Shown here: in pieces, positions 52,379 to 63,640 of the stretch
Layout of the letters: the number at the start of each line of letters is the position of its first letter
Position numbering within the stretch: the first letter of the stretch is position 1
Assembly (NCBI GenBank): GCA_001599595.1
Contig: BCHH01000012.1
Span: forward strand, 375,543 to 439,542
Direction: 5' to 3'
Length of the DNA stretch: 64,000 nucleotides
Source: Beverwykella pulmonaria
Taxonomy: Eukaryota; Ascomycota; Dothideomycetes; Pleosporales; Melanommataceae
Made by a program: the position numbers and the translations under genes
Notes under the pieces: generated by a model
Told to the model about the DNA's origin: nothing
Databases searched by the model: none
What the model saw: the letters and a program-made list of their open reading frames with translations, nothing else

Positions 52379-52753
52379 CTACGACGAAATCGCATCCTCA
52401 AATGCAATGACCCTAAACTTATCAAGCTGCGCAAACGCCATTACATCTGCGGCAATCTTCTCCTGAGCGGCGCCGTACTTCTCCTGGAACACGCCCGCAG
52501 CTGGCTCATCGGCAAATTGGAAAAACACAACGAGATCGTAACCGAAGGTCTGCTCGGACCCGGTGAAGGAAAGAGGGGTCTCGCCCGTGGGATCGGACTT
52601 GGCGCGCTTGACGTAGTGGCGGGTGGCAGATTGAGGGAAGGCGTCGCCAACGGTTTCCTTGAGGAGGACGAGGTGCTTTTCGTAGGCGGCTTTGAAGTCG
52701 ACGGGGGAGATTTCGGGCTTGCGAGTTACGAAAGCGGCGATTGTGAAAGTCAT
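52379..52753 (-). CDS. EthD-domain protein
   Basis: Intronless gene of 124 residues, the normal size for stand-alone EthD proteins. It begins MTFTIAAFVTRKPEISPVDF and continues KAAYEKHLVLLKETVGDAF, the ferredoxin-like first strand and helix of the family. SFTGSEQTFGYDLVVFFQFA and the AQLDKFRVIAFEDAI end complete the dimeric alpha/beta barrel. EthD-like domains occur in enzymes and helper proteins of aromatic and polyketide metabolism (for example anthrone or lactone processing) and in bacterial ether degradation; many have no known activity. No signal peptide is seen. There is no polyketide synthase in the window, so a pathway cannot be assigned. Confidence 0.85.
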   Translation of the reverse strand: MTFTIAAFVTRKPEISPVDFKAAYEKHLVLLKETVGDAFPQSATRHYVKRAKSDPTGETPLSFTGSEQTFGYDLVVFFQFADEPAAGVFQEKYGAAQEKIAADVMAFAQLDKFRVIAFEDAISS

Positions 52754-54303
52754 GGTGGTTGGTTGTGGTTGGTTGCGGTTGTGGTTGGGTCGAGGGTTGG
52801 GATGTAGTTGTAGGGAAATGACTTGTGATTGATGAGATGTGTTGGATGTAGAAAGTTCAGTTGATGGAAGGCTTAACTCAGAGAAACGAGGTCCTATTTA
52901 TCTGCTCTTGAATTCCGTCTGGTTATCATACTGCTTGTTGGTAAGTAAGACGGCATTGGCTTCAGAGCTGTGGTAAGCTTGTGGCTTTGGCAGGGATTCG
53001 CACGGCGAAGTGGAGTTCAGCCCTGCTCGAGATTAATCCCCAGATAGCATGGTGTGTAGGTAGGACGTCCAGAGTTCTAAAGTGCTCGCCTATCAGTTGT
53101 CGCTCTTACTTTTCGCGTATGCATAAGCCCTGTAAATTCAAGGCTAAACGTGCAGGATACAGTCAGCATGAAAATATTTCCCTCCTCTATGGCTGCGAAT
53201 GAGGGAATTTTCCTCGAAGCAATATAGGTTGATGCATGGCAATTGTATCTACAGGTTGCTTAATTAGAGGCAGACTGGCTGGAGCATTGGGAGGGTCGCA
53301 TGTACCATGCCTCTAGGTACGCAAAGTATGCTTAACTACACCAATCCTTTCACCCCCCAAACCGCCCCACTAAAACAATTCCCGTTGTCACCCTACGACC
53401 TGAGTGACATAGATTCGAAACAGATTGAACATTTTCCTCGGTGATTTACACATCTCTTCGCCCAGAATCCCTAGCCCATAACTCAGAGCGGTGTGAAACG
53501 CATCTAAAATCCGGGGCTGCAATTCACGGTCCGTACCCGCACGCCACATTATGCACGTCAGCCATCCTTAAGCAGGACAAGCTTTCGAATTGCTACATTC
53601 ATTGGTTTTCGAGGATAAATTTTCTGGGGTCAGAAGTCAGGGTTACGCCCTGTGTTGGCGAAAAGAAGTGAGATATGGCGCCGAAGTGATTTATTGTGAA
53701 TGTAAGTTGTGAAGGGTGAACGGCGTAACGGTGAATGGTTGGGAAGATTGTGAGATGACAAGGCTGAGATCGGTGTTACGTACTGTGTAGGGTTCTCGGT
53801 CCGAGCGCATGATGCTTAATTTCCGAGTGACGACAAACATTTTGGTGGGGTTTTCTACTCGACCAGATAAATTTAGGCGGCTGTGAAACAAATGGCTTTA
53901 CATGCTTGCAGCTACTACAGTCTCCTTTGCAATATCACTACCAATATGCGAACTCATTATAACATGTTAAAATTCACTGACGTCTAAGTAGTGGCTCCAA
54001 AACTGTCCAAGAAATTTTCTACATTCACTGGCAGAGAGTGTTGTTAAATGTTCGTACAAGCACAGAGCGGAAGCATGAGGGTAACTTAGAACAAATTTTG
54101 TTACGCTACAGGATGTATCGAGAAAAACAAAACCCTTCCAGTCGAGATTCCTTTGATCGTTCCTCGTTATTGTGTACTCTGTCCTTTGCCCTAAATATAT
54201 ATGATGGACCAGCAAACATAATTTTCGCAACTTGAAACTGCTCGAAGCCATGTAAATAGTTCAGCTCTTAGACCTAGCCTCAAGCGTCATCTCCCCAGGA
54301 CAT
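52754..54303. other. Intergenic spacer
   Basis: No gene is recognised. Short frames at 52981-53202, 53441-53671 and 53967-54251 lack motifs and promoter support. Confidence 0.5.
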
Positions 54304-54879
54304 CTACTTCACCAGCGTGCGGAATGTAGTCGGGATCTGCGGAGGCGCGGTTGGTACTGGAAGCGTCGGGACAGGCAGTGTCGGAATCGGCACCGAAGGA
54401 ATAGGGAAACTAGGAAGTGGGCCAGTCGGGATCGGTGGGAATGAAAAACTGGGAAGTGGACCAGTTGGAATTGGAAAGCTAGGGCGTGGGCCCGTTGGAA
54501 TTGGGAAACTAGGACGTGGGCCTGTTGGGATGGGAAAACTAGGACGTGGGCCTGTTGGGACTGGGAAACTAGGACGTGGGCCTGTTGGCAGCGGTGGAAA
54601 TGAGAAGCTTCCCGTTGGTCGCGGAGGGAAGCTGAAGCTTCCACTGGGAATAGCAAAGCTTCTGCTGAATGAAGGAAGAGGGGGAAGGCTGGGCACTGGA
54701 AGACTAGGAGCCGGAGGAAGAGTAGGAACCGCCGGAGGGGTGGTTGGTAGAGTAGGCAGCTCTGGTGGATATCGTGAGAGGTTTCCATGATCAGGTATTG
54801 GATGGAATTCAAACTTACGCGCACTAACGATGACAATAAGACCAGTGGCAAAGCCCACTGCTACACCGAATGTTCTCAT
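54304..54879 (-). CDS. Secreted proline-rich tandem-repeat protein
   Basis: The minus-strand frame 54304-54879 stays open without splicing (191 residues). A 57-nt segment (54762-54818) starts GTAAGT and ends CCACCAG; splicing it gives 172 residues and a clean signal peptide, ATGLIVIVSA, followed by QLPTLPTTPP. The spliced form is preferred. The mature protein is built of proline-rich repeats, with a central 10-residue unit of the type PTGPRPSFPI repeated about four times almost perfectly and looser versions (PTGPLPSF, PTGSFSFPP) around it. Such proteins are typically cell-wall or surface proteins. No GPI signal or cysteine pattern is visible. Function is unknown. Confidence 0.6.
   Translation of the reverse strand: MRTFGVAVGFATGLIVIVSARKFEFHPIPDHGNLSRYPPELPTLPTTPPAVPTLPPAPSLPVPSLPPLPSFSRSFAIPSGSFSFPPRPTGSFSFPPLPTGPRPSFPVPTGPRPSFPIPTGPRPSFPIPTGPRPSFPIPTGPLPSFSFPPIPTGPLPSFPIPSVPIPTLPVPTLPVPTAPPQIPTTFRTLVK
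54440..54600 (-). repeat. 30-bp tandem repeats coding Pro-rich decapeptides
   Basis: A unit close to GGACGTGGGCCTGTTGGGA-TGGGAAACTA (plus-strand reading, 30 bp) recurs four to five times with few changes. It encodes the decapeptide repeat of the overlapping secreted protein and keeps the frame, so repeat number could change freely. Confidence 0.8.
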
Positions 54880-56505
54880 CCTGGAGTGATAGCGTACTGG
54901 TAACGAATCCGGAAAGAATCCCAGGTGTACACCGAGTTTAGGTGATAGTTCTGATTGTGGATCATTTCAAGGTGGATAGACGGTCTTATATACGATCATT
55001 TTCAGTTGCTCCGTCATGAAGTAGAAGCCGGTGGTCTCAGTATAAATGAGACTTAAGAGGATGATGCAATGAAGTTAATTAGATCATTTGTCTGACTCTT
55101 CAGTATTCGCTGAAACATGTTGGGGCATGTCGGGGTGCATATTGCAGCGAATGCTATACTGGGGCAGAAGAGCGCGATAGCGGATGCCATTGAGTAGCAA
55201 ACCGGGGTATATATTGCAGAAATGCCATTACATGATGAAAGATCGTCATTGAGAAATACGCTGAACCGATTTGAAGTTGTTGATAAGATCGATTGTAAAC
55301 TGACAGTCATTCGTGCCTAAGTTGATGAATTCGCCTTTGCCTAAAAGCTTATGATTGACCACTCGTCGTAAAAATGGGGTAAAATCAGGTACAATAAAGA
55401 CCGAGGGAGAGGGCTCTTCAGAGGCAGCTGGAGTAAACATAAACCAAGAAGCCAGCATCTAGCGCCACGTTATGCTCCAAGTGAGATCGACCTCGTCGGC
55501 TCACTCAGCTCTTTCGCCTTGAATCCTTGGAACATAATACTACTCTATTTCAAAATTGACACTTTGCGACAGTGAGGTTTCGCTCCCTTGCGCTGTGCAA
55601 CGCGACGTTGGAAACTGGATCTGCCGAGCCATGAATGACGTCGAAAGCCCTGGAATATCATGATGGCAATCAAAATGCCATAGATTTTACCGCTGTTCAT
55701 TTTGAAGGCCTGGCCTCTCCATTTAGAGGTGCGGAGTCGTGCAGAACGTCCCTGGTTTGCTCTCATATTGGGCCGCGGTCTTTATTGGCCGGTTAAAGTA
55801 AACGTGCCATGATGTTCCTCCGAAAGAGTGGAGAAACAACGATCTCTTGCAAAACTCTATACCACCGACTCTAGGACAGTCGAACGGGTGCTTCTTTAAG
55901 AAATGGATATGATGGTGTCAAGGTTTGAAGTAGAAAAGGAGTGGAAGTGGAGGCGTGTCTTCAGCGGCACAAAAATCTGTTATATGTGCTTACACAGACT
56001 CTAAGATAGGACAGCTTGATGGGTATATGATATCCTTTTGCGTATCCAGAGGTTCAGTGTCAATCATTTTGATTTGTCGCCAGAACGGCGTTAGGCGGCA
56101 CAGATGGGCCAATAAGTTCAGGATGAAGATCACGAAAGCCTGTGAGGCTCTCCATTCTAGTCACACGTGGAACAGTTTGAGCACCAATATTGCTTTATCA
56201 TCTTTGACAAAGACCATCAGCATAACACATGCTGTGATTTTTAATCTCGTCAGTTACATCTACTGCTTTGTTTCTGGGGCCTAATGACTCCGAGGGATTT
56301 GACAATAGCTTCGCACGTAAGAGCAGCCAATCACGACACTAGGGTCGGTACAACATCACGTCGTTACGCGCGTTAGGCTACATTCGTTCTGTACATAAAA
56401 TCCTCGCCATAAGTCGAGATTTAAGCCTTTGATTTACCCTCATCCTTCTTATTACAGCACTTCATTATTCTTCTCTCTTCTTTCTACCAGGAAACGATAT
56501 TCAGA
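54880..56505. other. Intergenic spacer
   Basis: No gene is recognised. Upstream sequence of the proline-rich gene lies at the left; the right end (CATCCTTCTTATTACAGCACTTC area) is a pyrimidine-rich leader of the next gene. Short frames such as 55955-56284 have no motif. Confidence 0.5.
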
Positions 56506-57499
56506 ATGGCGCCCAAACTTATATTGCGAATACAGCACATCCGCAAAATCATCCAAGTCAGCGACTACACGATAACAACCTGGCTCCTCCTCGGCGCAGT
56601 CTCTCAATGCCTCCTCACTATGCTCATCCCGCGCTCCCTCGCTCTCTTCCCCGCAATCTTCGCAATCTCCTACCGCCTCCTAAAAGGCTATCTAATTGCC
56701 ACGCATCACCTACCCAACCCTCTCCAATCCGGTGTGAACCACGGCCGCACAACCACCCAGTTTCCCTCCGCCAATGACAACCTCACGACACTGAGATCTA
56801 GCGAATCGATCGTCGTGCTCGTTCTCGCAGCTACCTTCACTCACCCAAACGGGCGCTTCTGTCCCGGCGGTGACAAAATCGGGGTCTATTTCGCGAATAT
56901 GTGGAAGGACGCTGAGGCCCATCGCGAAAAATACGGGTATCTGGGTAACACGCCCGCTTTAACCGCGGAGAACGACCGAGGAATGAATATATATGGGACG
57001 CGAAACGGGGACGATAAGGGGAAGACGGTGGTGTATTTAAGCTATTGGAAAACGCTTGAGGGCTTGCAGAAGTTTGCGCGGGCAGAGGCGCATATGAAGG
57101 GGTTGTCGTGGTGGGATAGAGGCGCCGGTGAGAGGTTCGAGCATATTGGGATCATGCATGAGACGTATGAGGTATGTTGTGTGCTGCTTGCGCGCTGTGG
57201 AAATGTGGAGCTGATTTTTCTCGAGGTGCCGGCGGGACAGTGGGAGAATATCGCACATAATTTTATGCCGTTTGGAATGAGTAAGTCACCCACTAAAATC
57301 GAATGATACGGGCTGATGGTGTAAAGGTCATGCAAAATTTCCAGTGGAAAATGAGAAGGGAGATGGGCTGAATTGGGTGAGTGGACTGAAAAGTGCGAGT
57401 GGGAAGGATTGGAAGAGCATGGAGGCGAGGATGGGAAAGGCGCCGGGTAGTATACGGGCAGAGGTGCTAAAAGAGAAGAATGCCGAGGTGGACGGTTGA
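56506..57499 (+). CDS. DUF4188-type membrane protein (monooxygenase-like)
   Basis: Three exons (56506-57171, 57226-57280, 57345-57499) encode 291 residues. The first intron is 54 nt without a stop, so an unspliced frame remains open, but splicing restores the continuous block IGIMHETYEVPAGQWENIAH. The N-terminus holds two hydrophobic segments (TTWLLLGAVSQCLLTMLI and SLALFPAIFAISYRLL). The conserved part has TFTHPNGRFCPGGDKIGVYF, then KTVVYLSYWKTLEGLQKFAR, then WWDRGAGERF, which is the family's dimeric alpha/beta barrel with conserved Trp and His residues. The family is related to antibiotic-monooxygenase-like domains, and haem or substrate binding is unproven. The short charged tail in exon 3 shows no motif. 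Confidence 0.8.
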
Positions 57500-58449
57500 T
57501 ATGCGGAACTGGGATGGGAGGTCTTCTGTGTTATAATGTGAGAGCTCTGAGTGGGAGGGGACATCATAATATTGCTTGAGGTGCCAACATAGAACCAGGC
57601 TGGTGCTATATACTCGGACATCTCCCCAGCCATCTTGGTCACGTGCCTATCGTGTGCCTGACACGTAGATGTCACGTGCCCCAATCGCGGCTCGCCGGCT
57701 GCCCTTCAACATTCTGCAAGTCTCACAATGCTCGTGAATACGCTCATGACGTTTGTAATTCTATATAAGTCGTGTAATAGAGCTTCTTTTAAACATATAG
57801 GACAGCTCCCGCCTAGAAATTACGTTTGCATCTATACCGGTAGCGTGACAGAGTTCCTTCCCTAGAGTATAGCACCACCATCAAGCTCTTACCACTCTAT
57901 AATACTAATAAATGGTGTTATTAAGCCTTAGAATCTTACTACAATGCTAAGAAGTTATCAGCATCCTTGTGCCTGCTGTAACCAACTACCAATTTCAGCT
58001 ATCGCGGTGTAATTTATTTGTGATGACTGTTAGGCCTGTGGCTGTGCGGAGGCTTGGCGGGCAGGCGGGCGGACCTCAGCCTCGCAGCTTTGCGGTCCCA
58101 CAACCTCGCAAGGTCCTGGCCGGTGTGGGCCGTCATCGCACTATACTACTGTGGCTGTGAAGTCTGCTGCACCGCGCTCCAAGTTGAGCTTCTTCCAACG
58201 CCCATTTCACAAACGAAGGATATGGCAAGGCACAGCACAACTAACTTAGAGCACTCTGTCTCGCTTTTAGACGCAACTCTTTGGTATAACTCAGCGTTCT
58301 ATCTTCTTGTATGCTCGCTAAGCTCGATAGCTAGGACTGATGTTCTCAACAGATGAGCGAGTTGCCTGCCTCTTCAGGTAGGCTGCCACGTTTGAGCCCG
58401 GCCAAATTCCGTTCCTGTCGCTCGCACCCGTCTAGCTCCATGTGAAACA
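57500..58449. other. Intergenic spacer upstream of the HNWD gene
   Basis: No gene is recognised. A frame at 57969-58356 has no family motif. The promoter of the HET-NACHT-WD40 gene must lie at the right end, but no TATA box stands out. Confidence 0.5.
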
Positions 58450-61400
58450 ATGCGTCTTTTGCGACGTAGAGATACTGGCGAGTTCAGTCTTACTCAGTTT
58501 TGCGACGAGGCCATCCCTCCCTATGCGATACTTTCGCATACATGGGGAGCAGATACCGAGGAGGTCACCTTCGATGACCTGACAAATGGCACGGGCAAGG
58601 ATAAGTCTGGCTATCAGAAGATCCAGTTCTGCGGAGAACAAGCTGCACTAGACGACTTGGAATACTTTTGGATTGACACCTGTTGCATCAACAAGGCAAA
58701 TAAGGCCGAACTTTCGCACACTATCAACTCCATGTTTCACTGGTACCGTAACGCGGCTCGATGCTACGTCTATTTATCAGATGTGTCCACATATTCCTTT
58801 ACGTCGAACAGGAGAAAGAAGTTAACGACGCCATGGGAATCAGATTTCCGGAAGAGCAGATGGTTCACTCGAGGTTGGACGCTCCAAGAGCTTCTTGCCC
58901 CAGTTTCGGTCGAATTCTTCTCCCAGGAACGCAAGCGACTTGGCGACAAAAGTACTTTAAGACCACTAGTTCATGAGATAACTGGTATCCCCGAGCTAGC
59001 ACTTCAAGGAGGCCTGTTATCTCAGTTTAGCGTTAATGAGCGGTTGTCGTGGATAGAACACCGCCAGACTAAGCGCGAAGAAGATAAAGCGTACTCATTA
59101 CTGGGCATTTTCGGCGTCTACATTGCCCCTATCTATGGCGAAGGGATGGCGACGGCGTTTAAACGGCTTATGAATGAGATCGACAACCTGAAGAAATGCG
59201 TCCAACAATTACACCTCACCGATCCCCGCGATGACAAGAAGCGTATTGAAGAAACCAAGGGGGGTCTGCTGGAAGGCTCGTATCGCTGGGTCCTTGATAA
59301 TGCCAGCTTCCAGCAATGGCACGAAGCCCCGCAGAGCCGACTGCTGTGGATCAAAGGTGATCCTGGCAAGGGTAAAACGATGCTTCTCTGTGGCGTTATC
59401 GAAGAGTTGAAGAAATCGGCCGCTGGCCTTCTCTCCTTCTTCTTCTGTCAAAGTACCGACTCGCGTATTAATAGCGCTACAGCCGTGCTGCGCGGCCTGA
59501 TCTACCTGCTCGTCAACCAGCAGCCGTCGTTAGTCTCGCACCTGCGGAAGAAGTACGATCAGGCAGGCCAATCCGTCTTCGAAGACGCCAATGCTTGGGT
59601 TGCTCTCTCAGGCATCTTTATGAATATGATACGAGATCCGGACCTAAAAATGGCCTGCCTAGTTGTTGACGCTCTTGATGAATGCGTGGCGGACTTGCCA
59701 AAGCTCTTAGACTTGGTTATTCATACCTCAGCATCATCAGCCCGCGTCAAGTGGCTCTTATCAAGTCGAAACGAGATGCATATTGAACAGAAGCTGAGAT
59801 GCGTAGACGCTCAGGCGAGGTTAAGTCTAGAGCTAAAGCAAAATGCGGAGCAGGTGTCCCACGCCGTCGATGTATACATTGACAACAAGCTATCCCGCCT
59901 TGACTCGCTTGAAGACGACAGCCTAAGACATCAAGTGCGAGACATCCTACGCCGGAAGGCGAACGGCACGTTCCTTTGGGTCGCCCTCGTGGTCCAGGAG
60001 CTTGAGGGGCCGGAGAGCTGGGACCCTTTGCAGGTGGTAGAAGAAGCGCCACCAGGCTTGCACCAGCTGTACGAGCGCATGTTGAATCAAATACAGCAGC
60101 TAAAGCAGAGAAACTCGGAGATTTGCCGGCTCTTGCTTTCTACTGCTTGTGTCGCATACCGTCCGCTTTACCTAGCTGAAATGGGCAGCTTGTGCGGACT
60201 ATCAGGCCAGGTTTCCGTACTCACGAGTAACGTGAGAACGATCGTGACTATGTGTGGTTCGTTTCTCACCGTTAGGGATGATCAGGTCTACCTCATCCAC
60301 CAATCAGCTAAGGACTACTTGAGCGACAACATGCGGGATACAGTCTTCCCATCTCAAGGCGTGATTCACCACAACATGTTCTCGAGGTCGCTCAAGCTCA
60401 TGTCTAATGCACTAAAACGTGACATGTACGGCTTGATCGCTCCAGGTTTTCCTCGCGATAAGGTTCAAGTACCGGTCCACGATCCGCTAGTGACAATGCG
60501 GTACTCGTGCGTTCATTGGGTCGACCACCTCTATGGCTGGAATTCCAGCTCTGCAAACAACGGGATTGACTCTCAGGACAAAGACGCTATCGAGGATTTT
60601 ATTAGAAAAAAATACCTTTACTGGCTCGAGGCTCTAAGCCTCTGTAGAAGCATGTCAGAGGGTGTGCTTGCAATTGTGAAGCTTAACGCTTTGGCTCAGG
60701 TAACTACTAAAGTAGCAAAGCTCTATATAATATATGCTAATATAACATAGAGAAGAGCAGATGTACCTAGCTTTATACAACTACTTCAGGATGCGCGCTT
60801 GTTTATTATGTATCACATTCAGGCAATACAGAACAGCCCTCTTCAAGTATACGTATCTGCACTGCTATTTAGTCCAGAGCGCAGTCTTATAAGGAGCTAC
60901 TTTAAGAAAGAAGAGCCAAAGTGGATCTCAATAAAGCCTATAGGGAATCAATGGAGTGCCTGCATGCAGACGCTTGAGGGCCATAGGGATGAGGTCAGCT
61001 CAGTGGCCTTCTCTCCCGACTCGGCCCGGCTCGCGTCGGCATCGTATGATAAGACAGTCAAGATCTGGGACGCGAGCAGTGGCGAGTGCCTGCAGACGCT
61101 CGAGGGCCATAGCCGATGGGTCTCGTCAGTGGCCTTCTCGCCTGACTCGACCCGGCTCACGTCGGCGTCGGCCGACAAGACGGTTAAGATCTGGGACGCG
61201 AGCAGTGGCGAGTGCTTGCAGACGCTCGAGGGTCATAGCCGTTCGGTCATGTCAGTGGCCTTCTCGCCCGACTCGGCCCGGCTCGCGTCGGCGTCGGACG
61301 ACGACACGGTCAAGATCTGGGACGCGAGCAGTGGGGAGTGCCTGCAGACGCTCGAGGGCCATGGCCGTTCGGCCTCGTCAGTTGCGTTCTCGCCTGACTC

Positions 61401-62757
61401 GGCCTGGCTCGCGTCGGCGTCGGCCGACAAGACGGTTAAGATCTGGGACGTGAGCAATGGCGAGTGTCTGCAGACGCTCGAGGGCCATAGCCATTCGGTC
61501 TGGTCAGCAGCCTTCTCGCCCGACTCGGCCCGGCTCGCGTCGGTGTCGGCCGACAAGACGGTCAAGATCTGGGACGCGAGCAGTGGCGAGTGTCTGCAGA
61601 CGCTTGAGGGCCATAGCCATTCGGTCTCGTCGGTGGCCTTCTCGCCCGACTCGACCCGGCTCGCGTCAGCGTCGGCCGACAAGACGGTTAAGATCTGGGA
61701 CGCGAGCAGTGGCGAGTGCCTACAGACGCTCGAGGGCCATAGCGGTGAGGTCAGNNNNNNNNNNNNNNNNNNNNNNNNNNNNNNNNNNNNNNNNNNNNNN
61801 NNNNNNNNNNNNNNNNNNNNNNNNNNNNNNNNNNNNNNNNNNNNNNNNNNNNNNNNNNNNNNNNNNNNNNNNNNNNNNNNNNNNNNNNNNNNNNNNNNNN
61901 NNNNNNNNNNNNNNNNNNNNNNNNNNNNNNNNNNNNNNNNNNNNNNNNNNNNNNNNNNNNNNNNNNNNNNNNNNNNNNNNNNNNNNNNNNNNNNNNNNNN
62001 NNNNNNNNNNNNNNNNNNNNNNNNNNNNNNNNNNNNNNNNNNNNNNNNNNNNNNNNNNNNNNNNNNNNNNNNNNNNNNNNNNNNNNNNNNNNNNNNNNNN
62101 NNNNNNNNNNNNNNNNNNNNNNNNNNNNNNNNNNNNNNNNNNNNNNNNNNNNNNNNNNNNNNNNNNNNNNNNNNNNNNNNNNNNNNNNNNNNNNNNNNNN
62201 NNNNNNNNNNNNNNNNNNNNNNNNNNNNNNNNNNNNNNNNNNNNNNNNTGGCCTTCTCGCCCGACTCGGCCCAGCTCGCGTCGGCGTCGTACGACGACAC
62301 GGTCAAGATCTGGGACGTGAGCAGTGGCGAGTGCCTGCAGACGCTCGAGGGCCATAGCGGTGAGGTCAGCTCAGTGGCCTTCTCGCCCGACTCGGCCCGA
62401 CTCGCGTCGGCGTCGTACGACAACACGGTCAAGATCTGGGACGCGAGCAGTGGCGAGTGCCTGCAGACACTTGTTATTGACAAGGCGCTCGAAAATTTAT
62501 CGTTTGATACCACTGGTTCGTGTCTTCACACTGAAATGGGTACTATCAGTATTAGCGCAGCCCAATTGGTTCATCCTCAGACTCCAAAATACGAAAGCCT
62601 AGCGTTAAGTTCAGATTGGGCATGGATAACACGTAATTCTGAGAAATTAGTATGGATACCATCAGAGTATCGGTCGTCGTGTTTAGTAGTGTTAGGGAAA
62701 AGGATTGGCATTGGTGTTAGAACTGGAAGAGTCTGGATATGTGAAATTTTAGCCTAA
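58450..62757 (+). CDS. HET-NACHT-WD40 (HNWD) non-self recognition protein
   Basis: Two exons (58450-60699, 60751-62757) with a gap of 494 N inside the second; the apparent length is 1418 residues. The HET domain opens with [17 protein letters not shown], then [39 protein letters not shown] and [11 protein letters not shown]. The NACHT domain follows: Walker A GDPGKGKT at 303-310 and Walker B-like [10 protein letters not shown] around Asp407. The C-terminal part is a propeller of 42-residue WD40 units ([37 protein letters not shown]), six before the gap and two after it, plus a tail ending [18 protein letters not shown]. The family includes Podospora HET-E, HET-D and HET-R, where the WD repeats recognise a partner and the HET domain triggers cell death. 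The full domain set is intact, so this gene could be functional. Confidence 0.92.
60957..62480 (+). repeat. WD40-coding tandem repeats, 126-bp unit, with assembly gap
   Basis: At least eight nearly identical 126-bp units are visible. The differences are concentrated at the codons after GH, before the SVAFSP block, and after LASAS. The repeat array is interrupted by 494 N. Confidence 0.9.
61755..62248. other. Assembly gap (494 N) in the WD repeats
   Basis: The sequence stops at GAGGTCAG and resumes at TGGCCTTCTCGCC, both inside WD units. The gap length keeps the reading frame but is not an exact number of 126-bp units, so the true copy number is unknown. Confidence 0.95.
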
Positions 62758-63114
62758 CATAGGCCAGAGCGTGTGTGTAGATATGATTTACTTTCCTTAT
62801 ATTCTTTTTTATCTCTATTTCATGGAGAGGGCCCGGGATCAAGGTGAATATATACCCTTCTGATCTGCCACAGCGAAGCTTTAGCATCTTCTTATTAGGT
62901 GACAAAGATGGCATCACGCTAGCAGGGGGGACGGTCGATCCGCTCGAGACAGAGCTTCGTGAAGATCTACAGTTTGGATTTGGCGAGCAGAGATGGAGAG
63001 GAAGATGGGTAGTTAGGGTTGGCGTTGGTAACAACCAACGTTGGTGTGGCGTTGTGGCGGTTACGCATTCGCTAGCCACAATTGGCTAGCTATGGCCCTG
63101 TTTTGGTTCCAGCG
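62758..63114. other. 3' flank of the HNWD gene
   Basis: No gene. A frame at 62842-63089 has no known motif. The stretch leads into the inverted-repeat element that starts near 63115. Confidence 0.45.
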
Positions 63115-63640
63115 GTGCAGCCAAATTCTGTCCCTTGTGGAACACGAAGGACCTCTTGTCGAGCTCCTTACGTAACGTCTTGTATGATAATTTATCACAC
63201 CTGAGATTGTATCCGTAGTGTCGATAGTCAATTGAGCCTTGTTCATCTGTAAGCCCAGGACACTATACCGTCACGTGGATATACCACTGACTAATCAGTC
63301 CGGCATATATATATCAGCTGTACATACGTCACACCGAATACACATCTTGACACTCTTTCCTCGAGACTTCTGCTTACATCATCTACTACAGATAGCCTCT
63401 CGTGACAATCTAATTAAGAATGTGTGGAGGATCTTGAAACAAAGGGTAGCTAAGAGTTGTCCGCGCTCCCTTGCAGAACTGTGTCACGAGAGGCTATCGT
63501 TAGTTTGGGATCAAGGTTCAATTGGCTGTCGGTGACTACGGATACAATCTCAGGTGCAATGTATTACCATACAAGACGTTGGTAAGGAGTTCAAGCAGAG
63601 GTCCTTCGCGTTCCGTAAGTACCCGGCATGGTTCGTGCGT
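63115..63640. mobile_element. Collapsed Tc1/mariner-like element with inverted repeats
   Basis: 63115-63245 and 63508-63640 are inverted copies of each other over about 105-110 bp, roughly 85% identical, differing mostly by transitions. Between them lie the 63249-63376 unit (homologous to 3956-4054, starting CTGTAAGC and with GCTTACA near its other end) and a fragment of transposase C-terminus at about 63405-63490 (IKNVWRILKQRVAK). The latter follows the usual SPDLNPIEN motif of Tc1/mariner enzymes. The catalytic part is absent, so the element is dead. Confidence 0.65.

Noticed and set aside
61233..62513. Large antisense open frame (426 codons) across the WD repeats
   Set aside because: It is the mirror of the GC-rich 126-bp repeats and spans the N gap. 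It has no start region or motif of its own.
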